64,000 nt of DNA from Lewinellaceae bacterium (GTDB taxonomy: Bacteria > Bacteroidota > Bacteroidia > Chitinophagales > Saprospiraceae). The DNA is taken from NCBI GenBank assembly GCA_020636275.1, contig JACJYD010000002.1, forward strand, positions 372,001 through 436,000. The letters run 5' to 3'. Made by a program: the position numbers and the translations under genes. Positions within the stretch are counted from its first letter, which is position 1. Every line of letters starts with the position of its first letter. The notes beneath the pieces are model-generated. The model saw nothing but the letters and a program-made list of their open reading frames with translations. It ran no database searches and was not told the origin of the DNA. This document shows, one piece after another, positions 51,693-61,553 of this stretch.

Positions 51693-53858
51693 TTATTCCT
51701 TCTGCTCCAACTCCGACAGCCCCGCCAGATCCAGCAAAAACGCAAAGTCCAAGGCCGTCTCCTTATACCGCTGGAAACGCCCGGAGGCGCCCGAGTGACC
51801 GGTCTCCAGATTGGTATGCAGGAGGAGCGGGTTTTGATCGGTCTTCATTTCCCGAAGGCGGGCAACCCACTTGGCGGGCTCCCAGTACTGCACCTGCGAA
51901 TCGTGCAGTCCGGTGGTGACCAGCATGGCCGGGTATTCCTTCGCCTCGACGTTGTCGTAGGGGGAGTAGGATTTGATATAATCGTAATAGGTCTTGTCGT
52001 TGGGGTTGCCCCACTCGTCGTACTCGCCGGTAGTCAGCGGAATGCTCTCGTCGAGCATGGTGGTGACAACATCCACGAAGGGCACAGCGGCGATGACCCC
52101 TTTCCATAGGTCGGGCCGCAGGTTGACCACGGCGCCCATCAGCAGGCCGCCGGCGCTGCCGCCCATGGCGTAGAGCTGGTCTTTGGCGCAGTATTTTTCC
52201 TTGACCAGAAACTCGCCGCAATCGATGAAGTCGGTGAAGGTATTCATCTTCTTAAGCAGTTTGCCGTCCTCATACCATTGCCGTCCCATCTCCTCGCCGC
52301 CGCGGATGTGGGCGATGGCGTAGACGAAACCCCGGTCGAGCAGGCTGAGGCGTGCGGAGTTGAAGCTGGGGTCCATGCTGAATCCGTAGGAGCCGTAGCC
52401 GTATAACAAAAGGGGCGCCGTGCCGTCTTTTTTGAACCCATTCCGGTACACCAGGGTGATGGGCACCTTCACCCCGTCGCGGGCCGTGGCGAACAGGCGC
52501 TCGGTATGGTAGTTGTTCTTGTCGAAATCGCCGACCACTTCCTGTTCCTTGAGCAGGGTCAGCTCGCGGGTCTTCATGTTGTAGTCGAAGATCGAATTGG
52601 GGGTGGTGAGCGAAGTATAGCCGACCCGGATGAGGTCGGTGTCAAATTCATAGTTGGAGGTGGGGTAGACCATATAGGCCTCTTCCCCGAAATCGACATA
52701 GTGCTCCTCTCCGCCTGCCCAGGGCTTGATGCGGAGGCGGAGCAGGGCGTTTTGGCGTTCCTCGAGCACGAGGTAGCCGTTGAACAACTCCATGCCCTCC
52801 AGCAGCACGTCGTCGCGGTGCGGGATGACCTCTGTCCAGTTTTCTTTTCCGGTTTTGTCTTCCGGCGTCTTCATCAGGCGGAAGTTCTTGGCCTGCCAGT
52901 TGGTGCGAATGTACCAGGAGTCGCCGTAATGGTCGACGTTGTATTCGTGGTCGCGCTCACGGGGCTGGATGATCCGGAACTCGCCGTCCGGGTCGTTGGC
53001 GTCGAGGTAACGGAATTCGGTGGAAAGGGTCTGGTAGGAAGCGATGACCAGGTATTTCTTCGACTTGGTCTTGCCGATCCCCACACCGAAAGTCTCATCG
53101 GCTTCGTGGTAAACTTCCACATCGTCGGTAGCGGGGGTACCCAGCTTGTGTTTGAAGATCTTGTACGAGCGCAGGGAGGCGTCTTTTACCGAATAGAAAA
53201 CGGTTTTGTTGTCGTTGGCCCACACGCCGCCGCCGTTGGTATTGGGGATCTGGTCTTCCAGGAACTCACCCGTCTCCAGGTTTTTGAAGCGCAGGGTATA
53301 TATGCGGCGGCTGAGCGTGTCCTCGCCGAAGGCGAGCAGCTTATTGTCGGGGCTGACGGAGGTGCCGCCCACCTGGTAAAACGCGTAGGGTTTGGCCAGT
53401 TCGTTGACGTTGAGCAGGACCTCTTCGGCTGCGTCAAGACTGCCTTTTTTGCGGGAAAGAATGGGATATTCCAGCCCCTCTTCATACCGGCTGAAGTAGT
53501 AGTAGCCGTTATCAAGGTAGGGCACCGACATATCCGTTTGGCGGATGCGGCCGATGATCTCCTCATAGAGTTTTTCCTGAAAACCCTTCAGGTGGGACAT
53601 CATTTCCTCCTGGTAGGCATTTTCGGATTTCAGGTAGGCGATCACTTCCGGGTTTTCGCGTTCGTTGAGCCAATAGTAGGGGTCCTGGCGGGTATCGCCA
53701 TGGGAGGTAAGCTCTTTTGGTATTTGCTTGGCTTTGGGAGCTTCCAGATCGGTTCGATGGTACATCATGGATTCTTTATGCGTGGTTTTGGGCTGGCAAG
53801 CCCCTGCCAAAAACAGGGTCGCCAATCCGATGGAGAAGAGAATGCTGCGAAGAAACAT
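51693..53858 (-). CDS. ptrB: Prolyl oligopeptidase family protein (oligopeptidase B-like, lipoprotein)
   Basis: A 721-residue S9 serine peptidase. A lipobox (LFLAGAC, residues 15-21) predicts membrane lipoprotein export. The N-terminal seven-bladed propeller leads to an alpha/beta-hydrolase domain: GSYGFSMDPSFN, RGGEEMGRQWYEDG, GGSAGGLLMGAV (catalytic serine), GLHDSQVQYWEPAKWVARLR (Asp) and ETGHSGASGRF (His). The pattern RGGEEMGRQWY is characteristic of oligopeptidase B, which cleaves after basic residues in short peptides. ptrB is used on that similarity; substrate preference should be tested. Confidence 0.93.
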   Translation of the reverse strand: MFLRSILFSIGLATLFLAGACQPKTTHKESMMYHRTDLEAPKAKQIPKELTSHGDTRQDPYYWLNERENPEVIAYLKSENAYQEEMMSHLKGFQEKLYEEIIGRIRQTDMSVPYLDNGYYYFSRYEEGLEYPILSRKKGSLDAAEEVLLNVNELAKPYAFYQVGGTSVSPDNKLLAFGEDTLSRRIYTLRFKNLETGEFLEDQIPNTNGGGVWANDNKTVFYSVKDASLRSYKIFKHKLGTPATDDVEVYHEADETFGVGIGKTKSKKYLVIASYQTLSTEFRYLDANDPDGEFRIIQPRERDHEYNVDHYGDSWYIRTNWQAKNFRLMKTPEDKTGKENWTEVIPHRDDVLLEGMELFNGYLVLEERQNALLRLRIKPWAGGEEHYVDFGEEAYMVYPTSNYEFDTDLIRVGYTSLTTPNSIFDYNMKTRELTLLKEQEVVGDFDKNNYHTERLFATARDGVKVPITLVYRNGFKKDGTAPLLLYGYGSYGFSMDPSFNSARLSLLDRGFVYAIAHIRGGEEMGRQWYEDGKLLKKMNTFTDFIDCGEFLVKEKYCAKDQLYAMGGSAGGLLMGAVVNLRPDLWKGVIAAVPFVDVVTTMLDESIPLTTGEYDEWGNPNDKTYYDYIKSYSPYDNVEAKEYPAMLVTTGLHDSQVQYWEPAKWVARLREMKTDQNPLLLHTNLETGHSGASGRFQRYKETALDFAFLLDLAGLSELEQKE

Positions 53859-53970
53859 AACAATAGATTTTTTTATGGTATAAATTTCCGAAAAAATTAA
53901 ATGTAATGAATAAAAATGGCCGTGATCACAGGGTGGTTACCGCTTTTATTACCTTTACATTTTTACCTCC

Positions 53971-55308
53971 ATGCAACTAAACACCAGCTACCGCCAGATA
54001 CTGTCCATCGCACTCCCGATCATGCTGGGCAGTGCGGCGCAGAATGTCATCGCGTTGAGCGACAGTGTATTTTTGTATTACCTGGGGGAGACGGAGTTTG
54101 CCGCTATCGGCTTCGTCGGGGTCTTTTACCTGGTAGTGGCGGCTATTGGGTATGGGTTTTCCAAAGGAGGGCAGATCATCATCGCCCGCCGGATGGGCAG
54201 CGGACAGACGGATGAGGTGCGACGGGCCTTTTATGCCATGCTCTATTTCGAGGTAGCCCTGGCGATCGTATTGTTCTTATTCATGCAATATGGTTGCAGC
54301 TACTTTTTCAAGCTCATCGTCGACTCGCCGTCTATTTTTGAAAAAAGTCTCGAATATCTCCACTACCGCTCCTGGGGGGTCTTTGCCAGCTATATCGGCG
54401 TAACGCTGATCGCTTTATATACCGGGATTGCCCGAACGGGGTTCATTCTGGTGGAGGTGTTTGTGCTGGCTGGGGTCAATATTGCACTCGACTACGCCCT
54501 GATCTTCGGTCATTGGGGCTTCCCGGCCATGGGCATGGGCGGCGCCGGCCTGGCCAGCACTATCGCGGAGGTAGTAGCCTTGCTGATCTTTTTGGTGTAC
54601 ATGGTCTTGGACAAACCCGCGCGCATGTTGAAGCTCTATCGCCTGCCCAGGCTGGAGTTGCAGCAGATCAAGGCACTTTTTCAGCTTTCCCTGCCCATCG
54701 TGGCGCAGGCGATTGTAGGCCTTGGAAGCTGGTTTTTCTTTTTCGGGATCGTGGAAAATATCGGGGAGCGGGCTCTGGCCATCTCCAACCTGGTGCGGAT
54801 GGTCTATCTGATCCTGTCAATCCCGAGTTGGGGCTTTTCATCCGGGATCAACACGATGGTCAGCAATTTTATCGGAGCGCAAAAGCGACAGGCCGTGCTA
54901 CCGATCATCTGGAAGACCGCCAAACTATGCTGGGCCGGGACGATGGCCCTCACGCTTCCGGTGGTTCTATTTCCGCAAACGATGCTTTACCCCTTGCTTG
55001 GGAAAGATGATATGACCCTGATTCAGGAGGCGCAGCCCGTTTTCTGGGTATTGCTGGGTATTCTCTTCCTCTTCTCTTTCGCCAGCGTTTACTTCAACGG
55101 CCTTTCCGGCACCGGCGCCACTTTTTTCGGATTGAAAGTTCAGGCCACGGGCGTGCTCATTTACGTGGCATACGTCTACATCGTCGTCGACCTGCTCCAC
55201 GGAGGTCTCGGCTGGGCCTGGGCGGCGGAATTATTTTATTGGGGCTTCAACCTCGTAATCACACTTTGGTATCTGCGGGCGAGGCGGTGGCATGGGTTGA
55301 GCGTCTAG
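53971..55308 (+). CDS. MATE family efflux transporter
   Basis: A 445-residue transporter with about 12 transmembrane segments in two halves. Segment 1 (ILSIALPIMLGSAAQNVIALSDSVFLYYLG) and the second-half start (LFQLSLPIVAQAIVGLGSWFFFFGIVE) show the MATE internal repeat. It likely exports organic cations or drugs using sodium or protons. It converges on the aminotransferase gene; their stops overlap in the palindrome CTAG (55305-55308). Confidence 0.93.
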   Translation: MQLNTSYRQILSIALPIMLGSAAQNVIALSDSVFLYYLGETEFAAIGFVGVFYLVVAAIGYGFSKGGQIIIARRMGSGQTDEVRRAFYAMLYFEVALAIVLFLFMQYGCSYFFKLIVDSPSIFEKSLEYLHYRSWGVFASYIGVTLIALYTGIARTGFILVEVFVLAGVNIALDYALIFGHWGFPAMGMGGAGLASTIAEVVALLIFLVYMVLDKPARMLKLYRLPRLELQQIKALFQLSLPIVAQAIVGLGSWFFFFGIVENIGERALAISNLVRMVYLILSIPSWGFSSGINTMVSNFIGAQKRQAVLPIIWKTAKLCWAGTMALTLPVVLFPQTMLYPLLGKDDMTLIQEAQPVFWVLLGILFLFSFASVYFNGLSGTGATFFGLKVQATGVLIYVAYVYIVVDLLHGGLGWAWAAELFYWGFNLVITLWYLRARRWHGLSV

Positions 55309-56513
55309 TACAACTTACCCAGCGCCCCCTTTATCCGCCGGCTCGCCTCGATCAGTTCTTCATCCGAAGCGGCGAAGGAAATGCGGAGGCACTCGTCGGC
55401 GCCGAAACCGGACCCCGAAACTACCGCCACGTGGGCCTGTTCGAGAATATACATGGCCAGGTCATCGGCGTTTTGGATGATCGTGTTTCCGTCCGTTTTC
55501 CCAAAGTAATAGCTGATATCGGGGAATACGTAAAAAGCGCCTTGCGGGTAATTGCAGAGCATTCCGGGGATATCTTCCAGAAGCTGGAGCGTGAGATCGC
55601 GGCGGCGCTGGAAGGCATCGCGCATTTGGTACGTCGGCTGGAGATCGGCCTCGAGCGCATAGGCGCCGGCCTTCTGGGCAAAGGTATTGGCGCCGGAGGT
55701 GATCTGTCCTTGTATCTTGGTGCAAGCTTCGGCGATCCAGGCCGGGGCGCCCAAAAAGCCGAGGCGCCAGCCGGTCATGGCAAAACCCTTGGCAAAACCG
55801 TTGACGGTGATGGTGCGTTCGCGCACGTTGTCGAATGCGCCGATGCTCGCGTGCTGATCCGTAAAGTTGATGTATTCATAGATCTCGTCGGCGATGATGA
55901 AGACATTTTCATACCGGGCGATCACGTCTGCCAATCCTTTCAATTCTTCCTTCGAATAGACCGAGCCGGTGGGATTGCAGGGAGAGGAAAAGAGCACGAA
56001 TTTGGTATTTGGCGTAATGGCTGCCTCCAGTTGTTCGGGCGTGACCTTGAAATCCTGTTCGATACCGGCTTTCACTACCACGGGCTTTCCTCCCCCCAGC
56101 CGGACGATCTCGTAATACGACACCCAATATGGAGCCAGAATGACGGCTTCGTCGCCTTCATTGAGCAGGGCCAGGCTGAGGTTGGCCAGCGATTGCTTGG
56201 CGCCGTTGGATACCACGATCTGGTTGATGGAAAAATCCAGGTCGTTGTCGCGCTTGAACTTCCGGACGATGGCCTGGCGCAGTTCTACCAGGCCGGCTAC
56301 GGGCGAGTATTTGGTATACCCGTCATCGAGGGCTTTTTTAGCTGCTTCTTTTATGTGTACCGGGGTATCGAAATCGGGCTCTCCGAGGCTGAGATTGATC
56401 ACCTGATGGCCCTGGGAAGCCAGGTTCCGGGCCAGTTGAGCCATTTTCAGCGTGGCCGATTCTTCCATTTCCAGAACGCGGCGGGAGAGTAGTTGAGCAG
56501 CTAGGGTATCCAT
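55305..56513 (-). CDS. aspC: Class I/II aminotransferase (aspartate aminotransferase-like)
   Basis: A 402-residue PLP enzyme. VINLSLGEPDFDTPVHIKEAA near residue 40, VVSNGAKQSLANLS, LFSSPCNPTGSVYSKEEL and VNGFAKGFAMTGWRLGFLG (PLP lysine) place it among prokaryotic-type aspartate aminotransferases. The Arg in FGADECLRISFA binds the substrate carboxylate. The family usually has FSK before the lysine; here Ala replaces Ser. I choose MDTLAAQLLSRR at 56513; the frame continues 32 codons upstream without support. Aspartate versus other amino-acid preference is not resolved. Confidence 0.92.
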   Translation of the reverse strand: MDTLAAQLLSRRVLEMEESATLKMAQLARNLASQGHQVINLSLGEPDFDTPVHIKEAAKKALDDGYTKYSPVAGLVELRQAIVRKFKRDNDLDFSINQIVVSNGAKQSLANLSLALLNEGDEAVILAPYWVSYYEIVRLGGGKPVVVKAGIEQDFKVTPEQLEAAITPNTKFVLFSSPCNPTGSVYSKEELKGLADVIARYENVFIIADEIYEYINFTDQHASIGAFDNVRERTITVNGFAKGFAMTGWRLGFLGAPAWIAEACTKIQGQITSGANTFAQKAGAYALEADLQPTYQMRDAFQRRRDLTLQLLEDIPGMLCNYPQGAFYVFPDISYYFGKTDGNTIIQNADDLAMYILEQAHVAVVSGSGFGADECLRISFAASDEELIEASRRIKGALGKLY

Positions 56514-56582
56514 ATAGCATTTTTTGGAAAAGAATTGAGAAGCAAATGTATGAGTTTTTGGGATTTCCAATCGTATTCCGGA

Positions 56583-56619
56583 ATAAAAACGGGGGCTTCC
56601 CAGGTGCACCCGTTTTTAT
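56583..56619. promoter_or_regulatory. 11-bp inverted repeat in divergent promoter gap
   Basis: ATAAAAACGGG (56583-56593) pairs with CCCGTTTTTAT (56609-56619) between the aminotransferase and the membrane protein genes. It could be a regulator site or terminator; nothing distinguishes these. Confidence 0.4.
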
Positions 56620-56663
56620 CATTTCTTTAATTTACCTATCTTTTCCGCAGAAAACGGTTCTTC

Positions 56664-58853
56664 ATGAGTAAACGTAAAAAAGTCAAGCCTGTAGCGAAAC
56701 AACCGCCTCCCAAACCGGCGCCGCCTCCCGTATACGTGCCTGAAGAAAAAGCAATGTGGAAACCCATCTTTTGGGCCGCCTCCGCCCTTTTTCTCGTCCT
56801 GACCCTGGTCCTCGCCAACGGCAGCGGCATCAACGGCGATGATTCCTATCAGGATGATTATTCGGAAAAGCTGGTGAACTACTACCTGACAGGGGGAGCA
56901 GATACTTCTGCCCTGAACATTCCCAAAGGGAATATGCAACTGTACGGCGGTTTTTTTGAACTGGTCACCGGATTTACCAACCGGGCGCTGGGCTATTCGA
57001 TCGAGGACCCGTCCTATCACAATGTGCGCCACCTCTACAACGGGCTTTTCGGTTGGCTGGCCATGCTCTTCGTCGGACTGTTTGTCCGCCAGGTGGCGGG
57101 CTGGCGGTATGGTTTGCTGGCTTTCCTCTTCATGTGGCTGTCGCCCCGCTTTTTGGGGCATTCGCTCATGAACCCCAAGGATATTCCCTTTGCGATGGGG
57201 TACATGATGTCCCTGTATTTCATGCTACGGTGGTTGAAGGGCATGCCCAAAATTCGCTGGGGCGACCTGATCGGCCTGGCGGTAGGCATCGGAATTGCCC
57301 TGGGACTCCGGGCAGGGGGTTTGTTGCTCTTTGCCTATCTGGGCCTGTTTGCAGGGCTGGATTTTCTGTTCAAAAATGGCGTCAAAGGATTGTTTTCCAA
57401 GTCCAAATTGGTCGGAAACTATGCGCTGATCGGGCTTGGGGTCGCGCTGATCGGTTTCGTATTTGCCCTCCTGGTCTGGCCCTACGCCATGCAGTCACCC
57501 ATTGAGCATACGCGCGAGGCTCTTAGCGCCTTCAGCAAATTCGGTACGCGCATCCGGGTGCTGTTTCAGGGCGAAAATATCATGTCGGACCAAACGCCCT
57601 GGTATTACCCCATTGTGTGGATCGTCAATACGACCCCCTTGTATGCCCTGGTGGGTATTTTCGGCGGATTGATCGCGTTTCCCCTCCTGTGGCGCCGCTT
57701 CGGCCCGATGCCGGTGATCATGGCGGCTTTTGCGGGCGTATTCCCCATCGCTTATATCATTTACTCCGATGCCATCCTTTACGACGGGTGGCGGCACCTG
57801 CTGTTTGCCTATCCAGGGCTGGCAGCGCTGGCGGCCCTGTTGTGGGTCGAGTTGGATATCCGCGCCCAAAAGGCGGCAAAACCGTATTTCAGATACGCCT
57901 TATGGGGAATTTTGGCCCTAACCATGATCGAGCCGGCCCTGTTTATTGCCCGCAATCCGGGGTTCCCCTATGTCTATTTCAATCCGCTGGAAGGGGGTAT
58001 GAAAGGCGCGCACGGCTATTTCGAGGAAGACTACTGGGGTGTGAGCGTGCGGCAGGCCGTGGAACGGATGGATAAGGAAGGCCTGCTCAAAGCCAAACCC
58101 GACGGCTCGCCGGTGATGATCGCATCGAGCTTTTCCTATAACCTTGAAAAAGCGCTGGGCCCCGAATACAAAGGAAAGGTGGCCACGGCCTACGTCAAAT
58201 ACAGCCAGCGATATGAAAAAGATTGGGATTACGGCATTTTCCCCTCGCGCTATATTCGCGGACCCCACCTGCGGAATGGCATATGGCCCCCTTCCTCGCA
58301 GATCTTTTCCATAAGCGCCAACGGCTCTCCTTTGACGGCTGTTCTGGGTGCAGGGGAAAAACATGCCCATAAAGGAGAGCAGCTTTCCAAAGCAGGGGAT
58401 TTCGCCGGGGCAATCGGTGAATTTCAACAGGAAGTGGCGCAATATCCCGACAACGAACTGGCCTGGATCGGGTTGGCGAATGCCTATCTCAATACTCAAC
58501 AGGCCCAGCTCGCCCTGGACGCCGCCGAAAAAGCACTGAAAGTGGCTCCCGAAAACCTGTCCGCCCTTTTCCTTAAAGGCCTCGCCCTGTTGAATAAGGG
58601 CGACCAGTCCGGCGCCGTGTCTACATTCCAGGAAGCCATCCGGGTCGATGATACCTATTCGGTCGCCTACTACTACCTGGCGCTGATCCAGGCACAAACC
58701 AGCGACTTCACCAGTGCCCTGAGCAATCTGGAGAAAGCCCTGCAGTCCAATCCGCGGTTCAAGCAGGCCTACGAACTGGCCGCCCAGATCATGGACCAGA
58801 TGGGCAATCCGCAGCGCGCCAATGAACTGCGGCAACAAGCCGCGAAGTTGTAG
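56664..58853 (+). CDS. Glycosyltransferase-like membrane protein with TPR C-terminus
   Basis: A 729-residue protein. After a proline-rich cytoplasmic start (residues 1-30) there are about ten transmembrane helices to residue 430. The loop PRFLGHSLMNPKDIPFAMGYM follows the GT39/GT83-like pattern where an acidic first loop (INGDDSYQDDYSEKL) binds a lipid-phosphate sugar. About 560-729 is a tetratricopeptide region (GDFAGAIGEFQQEVAQYPDN, then repeats of LALDAAEKALKVAPENLSALF type), likely periplasmic. It is likely a GT-C transferase; a direct substrate cannot be assigned. The stop lies at the edge of the GTTGAAAA repeat array. Confidence 0.75.
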   Translation: MSKRKKVKPVAKQPPPKPAPPPVYVPEEKAMWKPIFWAASALFLVLTLVLANGSGINGDDSYQDDYSEKLVNYYLTGGADTSALNIPKGNMQLYGGFFELVTGFTNRALGYSIEDPSYHNVRHLYNGLFGWLAMLFVGLFVRQVAGWRYGLLAFLFMWLSPRFLGHSLMNPKDIPFAMGYMMSLYFMLRWLKGMPKIRWGDLIGLAVGIGIALGLRAGGLLLFAYLGLFAGLDFLFKNGVKGLFSKSKLVGNYALIGLGVALIGFVFALLVWPYAMQSPIEHTREALSAFSKFGTRIRVLFQGENIMSDQTPWYYPIVWIVNTTPLYALVGIFGGLIAFPLLWRRFGPMPVIMAAFAGVFPIAYIIYSDAILYDGWRHLLFAYPGLAALAALLWVELDIRAQKAAKPYFRYALWGILALTMIEPALFIARNPGFPYVYFNPLEGGMKGAHGYFEEDYWGVSVRQAVERMDKEGLLKAKPDGSPVMIASSFSYNLEKALGPEYKGKVATAYVKYSQRYEKDWDYGIFPSRYIRGPHLRNGIWPPSSQIFSISANGSPLTAVLGAGEKHAHKGEQLSKAGDFAGAIGEFQQEVAQYPDNELAWIGLANAYLNTQQAQLALDAAEKALKVAPENLSALFLKGLALLNKGDQSGAVSTFQEAIRVDDTYSVAYYYLALIQAQTSDFTSALSNLEKALQSNPRFKQAYELAAQIMDQMGNPQRANELRQQAAKL

Positions 58854-58900
58854 CTGAAAAGTTGAAAAGTTGAATAGCTGAAAAGTTGAAAAGTTGAAAA
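58853..58900. repeat. Six tandem GTTGAAAA-type octamers
   Basis: GCTGAAAA, GTTGAAAA, GTTGAATA, GCTGAAAA, GTTGAAAA and GTTGAAAA follow immediately after the stop of the membrane protein. The same family is at 42046-42121 in the opposite orientation. Confidence 0.9.
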
Positions 58901-58936
58901 GTAAAGGCGCCCTACCTGGCGCTTCAAAATAAAACC

Positions 58937-60478
58937 ATGAAAGACCCATTCAAATTATTGACGGACAAGATCGCCGAAGCCCAATTGGGCGGTGGTGAAG
59001 ACCGTATCGAAGCCCAACACGAAAAGGGCAAACTGACTGCCCGTGAGCGCGTCCACTTCCTGCTGGACGAAGGTTCGTTTGAAGAGATCGGGCAATTGGT
59101 GACCCACCGCACCACTGATTTCGACATGGAAAAACAGCTGGTTCTGGGCGATGGGGTGGTGACCGGCTATGGTACGATCAACGGCCGGCTCGTGTATGTC
59201 TTTGCCCAGGATTTCACGGTATTTGGCGGCTCCTTGTCGGAGACCCATGCCGAAAAGATCTGCAAGGTCATGGACCTGGCGATGCAAAACGGGGCCCCTG
59301 TGATCGGCCTGAACGACTCGGGCGGGGCCCGCATCCAGGAAGGCGTGCGTTCGCTCGGTGGGTATGCCGACATTTTTTACCGGAACGTCCGGGCTTCCGG
59401 CGTCATTCCCCAGATCTCCGCTGTGATGGGTCCCTGCGCCGGAGGAGCCGTGTATTCGCCCGCCATGACCGATTTCATCCTTATGGTGGAAAACTCTTCG
59501 TATATGTTTGTGACAGGACCGAACGTGGTGAAGACGGTGACCAACGAGGATGTGTCTTCCGAAGAATTGGGGGGCGGTTTGACGCATGCCACCAAATCGG
59601 GTGTGACCCACCTGTTGGCGGGCAACGACCTGGATTGTATCGACAAGATCCGCAAACTGCTGGGCTATATGCCGCAGAATTGCGAAGACAAGCCACCCCG
59701 GCTTCCCTTTGAGATCGGGGATGAATTTCGGGATGAACTGACCGATATCGTCCCACCCAGTTCGAGTCAGCCCTACGATATGCGCGACGTGGTGAACGGC
59801 ATCGTCGATTACGAATCGTTCCTGGAGATCCACAGCAACTGGGCCGAAAATATCATTGTGGGCTTTGCCCGCCTGGCGGGGCGCAGCATAGGCATCATCG
59901 GCAACCAGCCCATGAACCTGGCCGGTGTGCTCGACGTGAACAGTTCGCGGAAAGGGGCCCGATTCGTGCGCTTTTGCGACAGCTTCAACATCCCGCTATT
60001 GGTGCTGGTCGATGTGCCCGGTTTTCTGCCCGGCACCGACCAGGAGTGGAACGGGATCATCACCAACGGCGCCAAATTGTTGTATGCTTTCAGCGAGGCC
60101 ACCGTGCCGCGCGTTACGCTCATTACGCGCAAGGCATACGGCGGCGCTTACGATGTGATGAATTCCAAGCATATCGGCGCCGATATGAACTTCGCCTGGC
60201 CCAGCGCCGAGATCGCCGTAATGGGGGCAAAGGGCGCCAGTGAGATCATTTTCCGGAAGGAGATCAAGGAAGCTAAAGACCCCGAAAAGGCCCTGGCGGA
60301 GAAAGAAGCCGAATACGCCGAGAAATTCGCGCATCCCTACCGCGCCGCCGCCCGGGGGTTCATCGACGAAGTGATCTTCCCACGAGAGACCCGCCGGAAG
60401 CTCATCAAGGCCTTTTCCATGCTGGAGAACAAGGTGGATACCCTGCCCAAGAAGAAGCACGGGAATATACCGTTGTGA
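58937..60478 (+). CDS. pccB: Acyl-CoA carboxylase carboxyltransferase subunit beta
   Basis: A 513-residue biotin-dependent carboxyltransferase. KGKLTARERVHFLLDEGSFEE, GLNDSGGARIQEGVRSLGGY, GPCAGGAVYSPAMTDFILMV and LVDVPGFLPGTDQEWNGII are strongly conserved; the last region and KAYGGAYDVMNSKHIGADMNFAWPSAEIAVMG form the acyl-CoA pocket. It carboxylates propionyl-CoA, acetyl-CoA or another short acyl-CoA. The alpha subunit and biotin carrier must be encoded elsewhere. pccB is the most likely assignment, not proven. Confidence 0.93.
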   Translation: MKDPFKLLTDKIAEAQLGGGEDRIEAQHEKGKLTARERVHFLLDEGSFEEIGQLVTHRTTDFDMEKQLVLGDGVVTGYGTINGRLVYVFAQDFTVFGGSLSETHAEKICKVMDLAMQNGAPVIGLNDSGGARIQEGVRSLGGYADIFYRNVRASGVIPQISAVMGPCAGGAVYSPAMTDFILMVENSSYMFVTGPNVVKTVTNEDVSSEELGGGLTHATKSGVTHLLAGNDLDCIDKIRKLLGYMPQNCEDKPPRLPFEIGDEFRDELTDIVPPSSSQPYDMRDVVNGIVDYESFLEIHSNWAENIIVGFARLAGRSIGIIGNQPMNLAGVLDVNSSRKGARFVRFCDSFNIPLLVLVDVPGFLPGTDQEWNGIITNGAKLLYAFSEATVPRVTLITRKAYGGAYDVMNSKHIGADMNFAWPSAEIAVMGAKGASEIIFRKEIKEAKDPEKALAEKEAEYAEKFAHPYRAAARGFIDEVIFPRETRRKLIKAFSMLENKVDTLPKKKHGNIPL

Positions 60479-60497
60479 GGCGTTCAAGTGTGCTTTT

Positions 60498-61460
60498 TTA
60501 ATCGACCTTGATCATTTTTTTCTGGAAAACGAAGTCACTGGAACGTATGCTCAGGAAATAAGCCCCCGCCGGGAATCCCTTCATGTCCACTTCTGCGGAT
60601 CTGACGAAGGTTTTGCTGTGGAGCAAGCGGCCTTGCACATCGTAAACCTCGAAGGTGGCCTCCGATAGGTTCCGGGAATCCCGGGTTTTTATGGAAAATC
60701 CGGAGAAAAACGGATTGGGAAATACATCAAACGCCGGGTTGATCCCGGAGGGGTTTCCATCATCCAGTACGATAGACCGCAGGGCGCAAACGGCATCGAT
60801 GTCGGCGCCGGGCGTGCCGCCCCAACAAGTATCATCGATCACATCGACGATCTCAACGGCGTCGAACTTCAGCGTTCCGGCGGGGTAGTCGGGCAGCACC
60901 GCATCTATGTCGACTCCGGAGGTTGAACCGCCGATGCCTCCAATTTCAAAATAGCCATCGCCGTCGACGTCGGGAATATCCAGCAGTTGGAGTTGAGCCA
61001 GGGTGAAGGAATCGAGAGGCTGAAGAGCCAGATCGCAGGCCTCAATGCCCGGGCCGACCTCAAAAATCCAGAGGTCTTCCAGTTCATTACCCGAATTGGT
61101 CAGAATGTTATTGGTAAAGCCGAGTTTGAGGCTGCCGCCCTGTCCGAGAAAGACAAAGTTGGGCTGGTCGACGGTGGCGCCGTTGTAGTCGCTGACGCCC
61201 AGTGCCCCGGTCGGATCGGGATCGGCGAGCGGGCAGCCGGGGGTGTATTCGATGAGAATATCGGCAAAACTCCATCCGTCGACGCATATTGAACAACCGT
61301 TATTGGGCAGGTCCATACAGTCGGAATCAGCGCAATCAATTTGCCCGTCGTTGTCGTTGTCGATACCATCGGCGCAGGCGATGGAAGTGTTTTCCTGGGA
61401 AAGAACCACCGCAGGAGCGAGCAAGAGAATGCTCAGGCATAGGGTTAGTATGTTTCTCAT
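60498..61460 (-). CDS. T9SS-secreted hypothetical protein
   Basis: A 320-residue protein. Signal peptide (LTLCLSILLLAPAVVLSQ), then a GIDNDNDGQIDCADSDC segment, a DxDxDG-like calcium-binding loop with two cysteines. The central part has no recognised domain but contains DVDGDGYFEIGG, a second such loop. The last 75 residues are a type A sorting domain (FDVFPNPFFSGFSIKT, FPAGAYFLSIRSSD). Surface-exposed, probably calcium-stabilised, function unknown. It converges on the carboxylase gene. Confidence 0.85.
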   Translation of the reverse strand: MRNILTLCLSILLLAPAVVLSQENTSIACADGIDNDNDGQIDCADSDCMDLPNNGCSICVDGWSFADILIEYTPGCPLADPDPTGALGVSDYNGATVDQPNFVFLGQGGSLKLGFTNNILTNSGNELEDLWIFEVGPGIEACDLALQPLDSFTLAQLQLLDIPDVDGDGYFEIGGIGGSTSGVDIDAVLPDYPAGTLKFDAVEIVDVIDDTCWGGTPGADIDAVCALRSIVLDDGNPSGINPAFDVFPNPFFSGFSIKTRDSRNLSEATFEVYDVQGRLLHSKTFVRSAEVDMKGFPAGAYFLSIRSSDFVFQKKMIKVD

Positions 61461-61553
61461 TTGTACTGTTTTTTGTCGATACCAATATACAAAAATGACC
61501 CTATTGAAAAACAGGAATCGCCCTGGATTTTGAATGGCGTTCGAGCTTCATAT

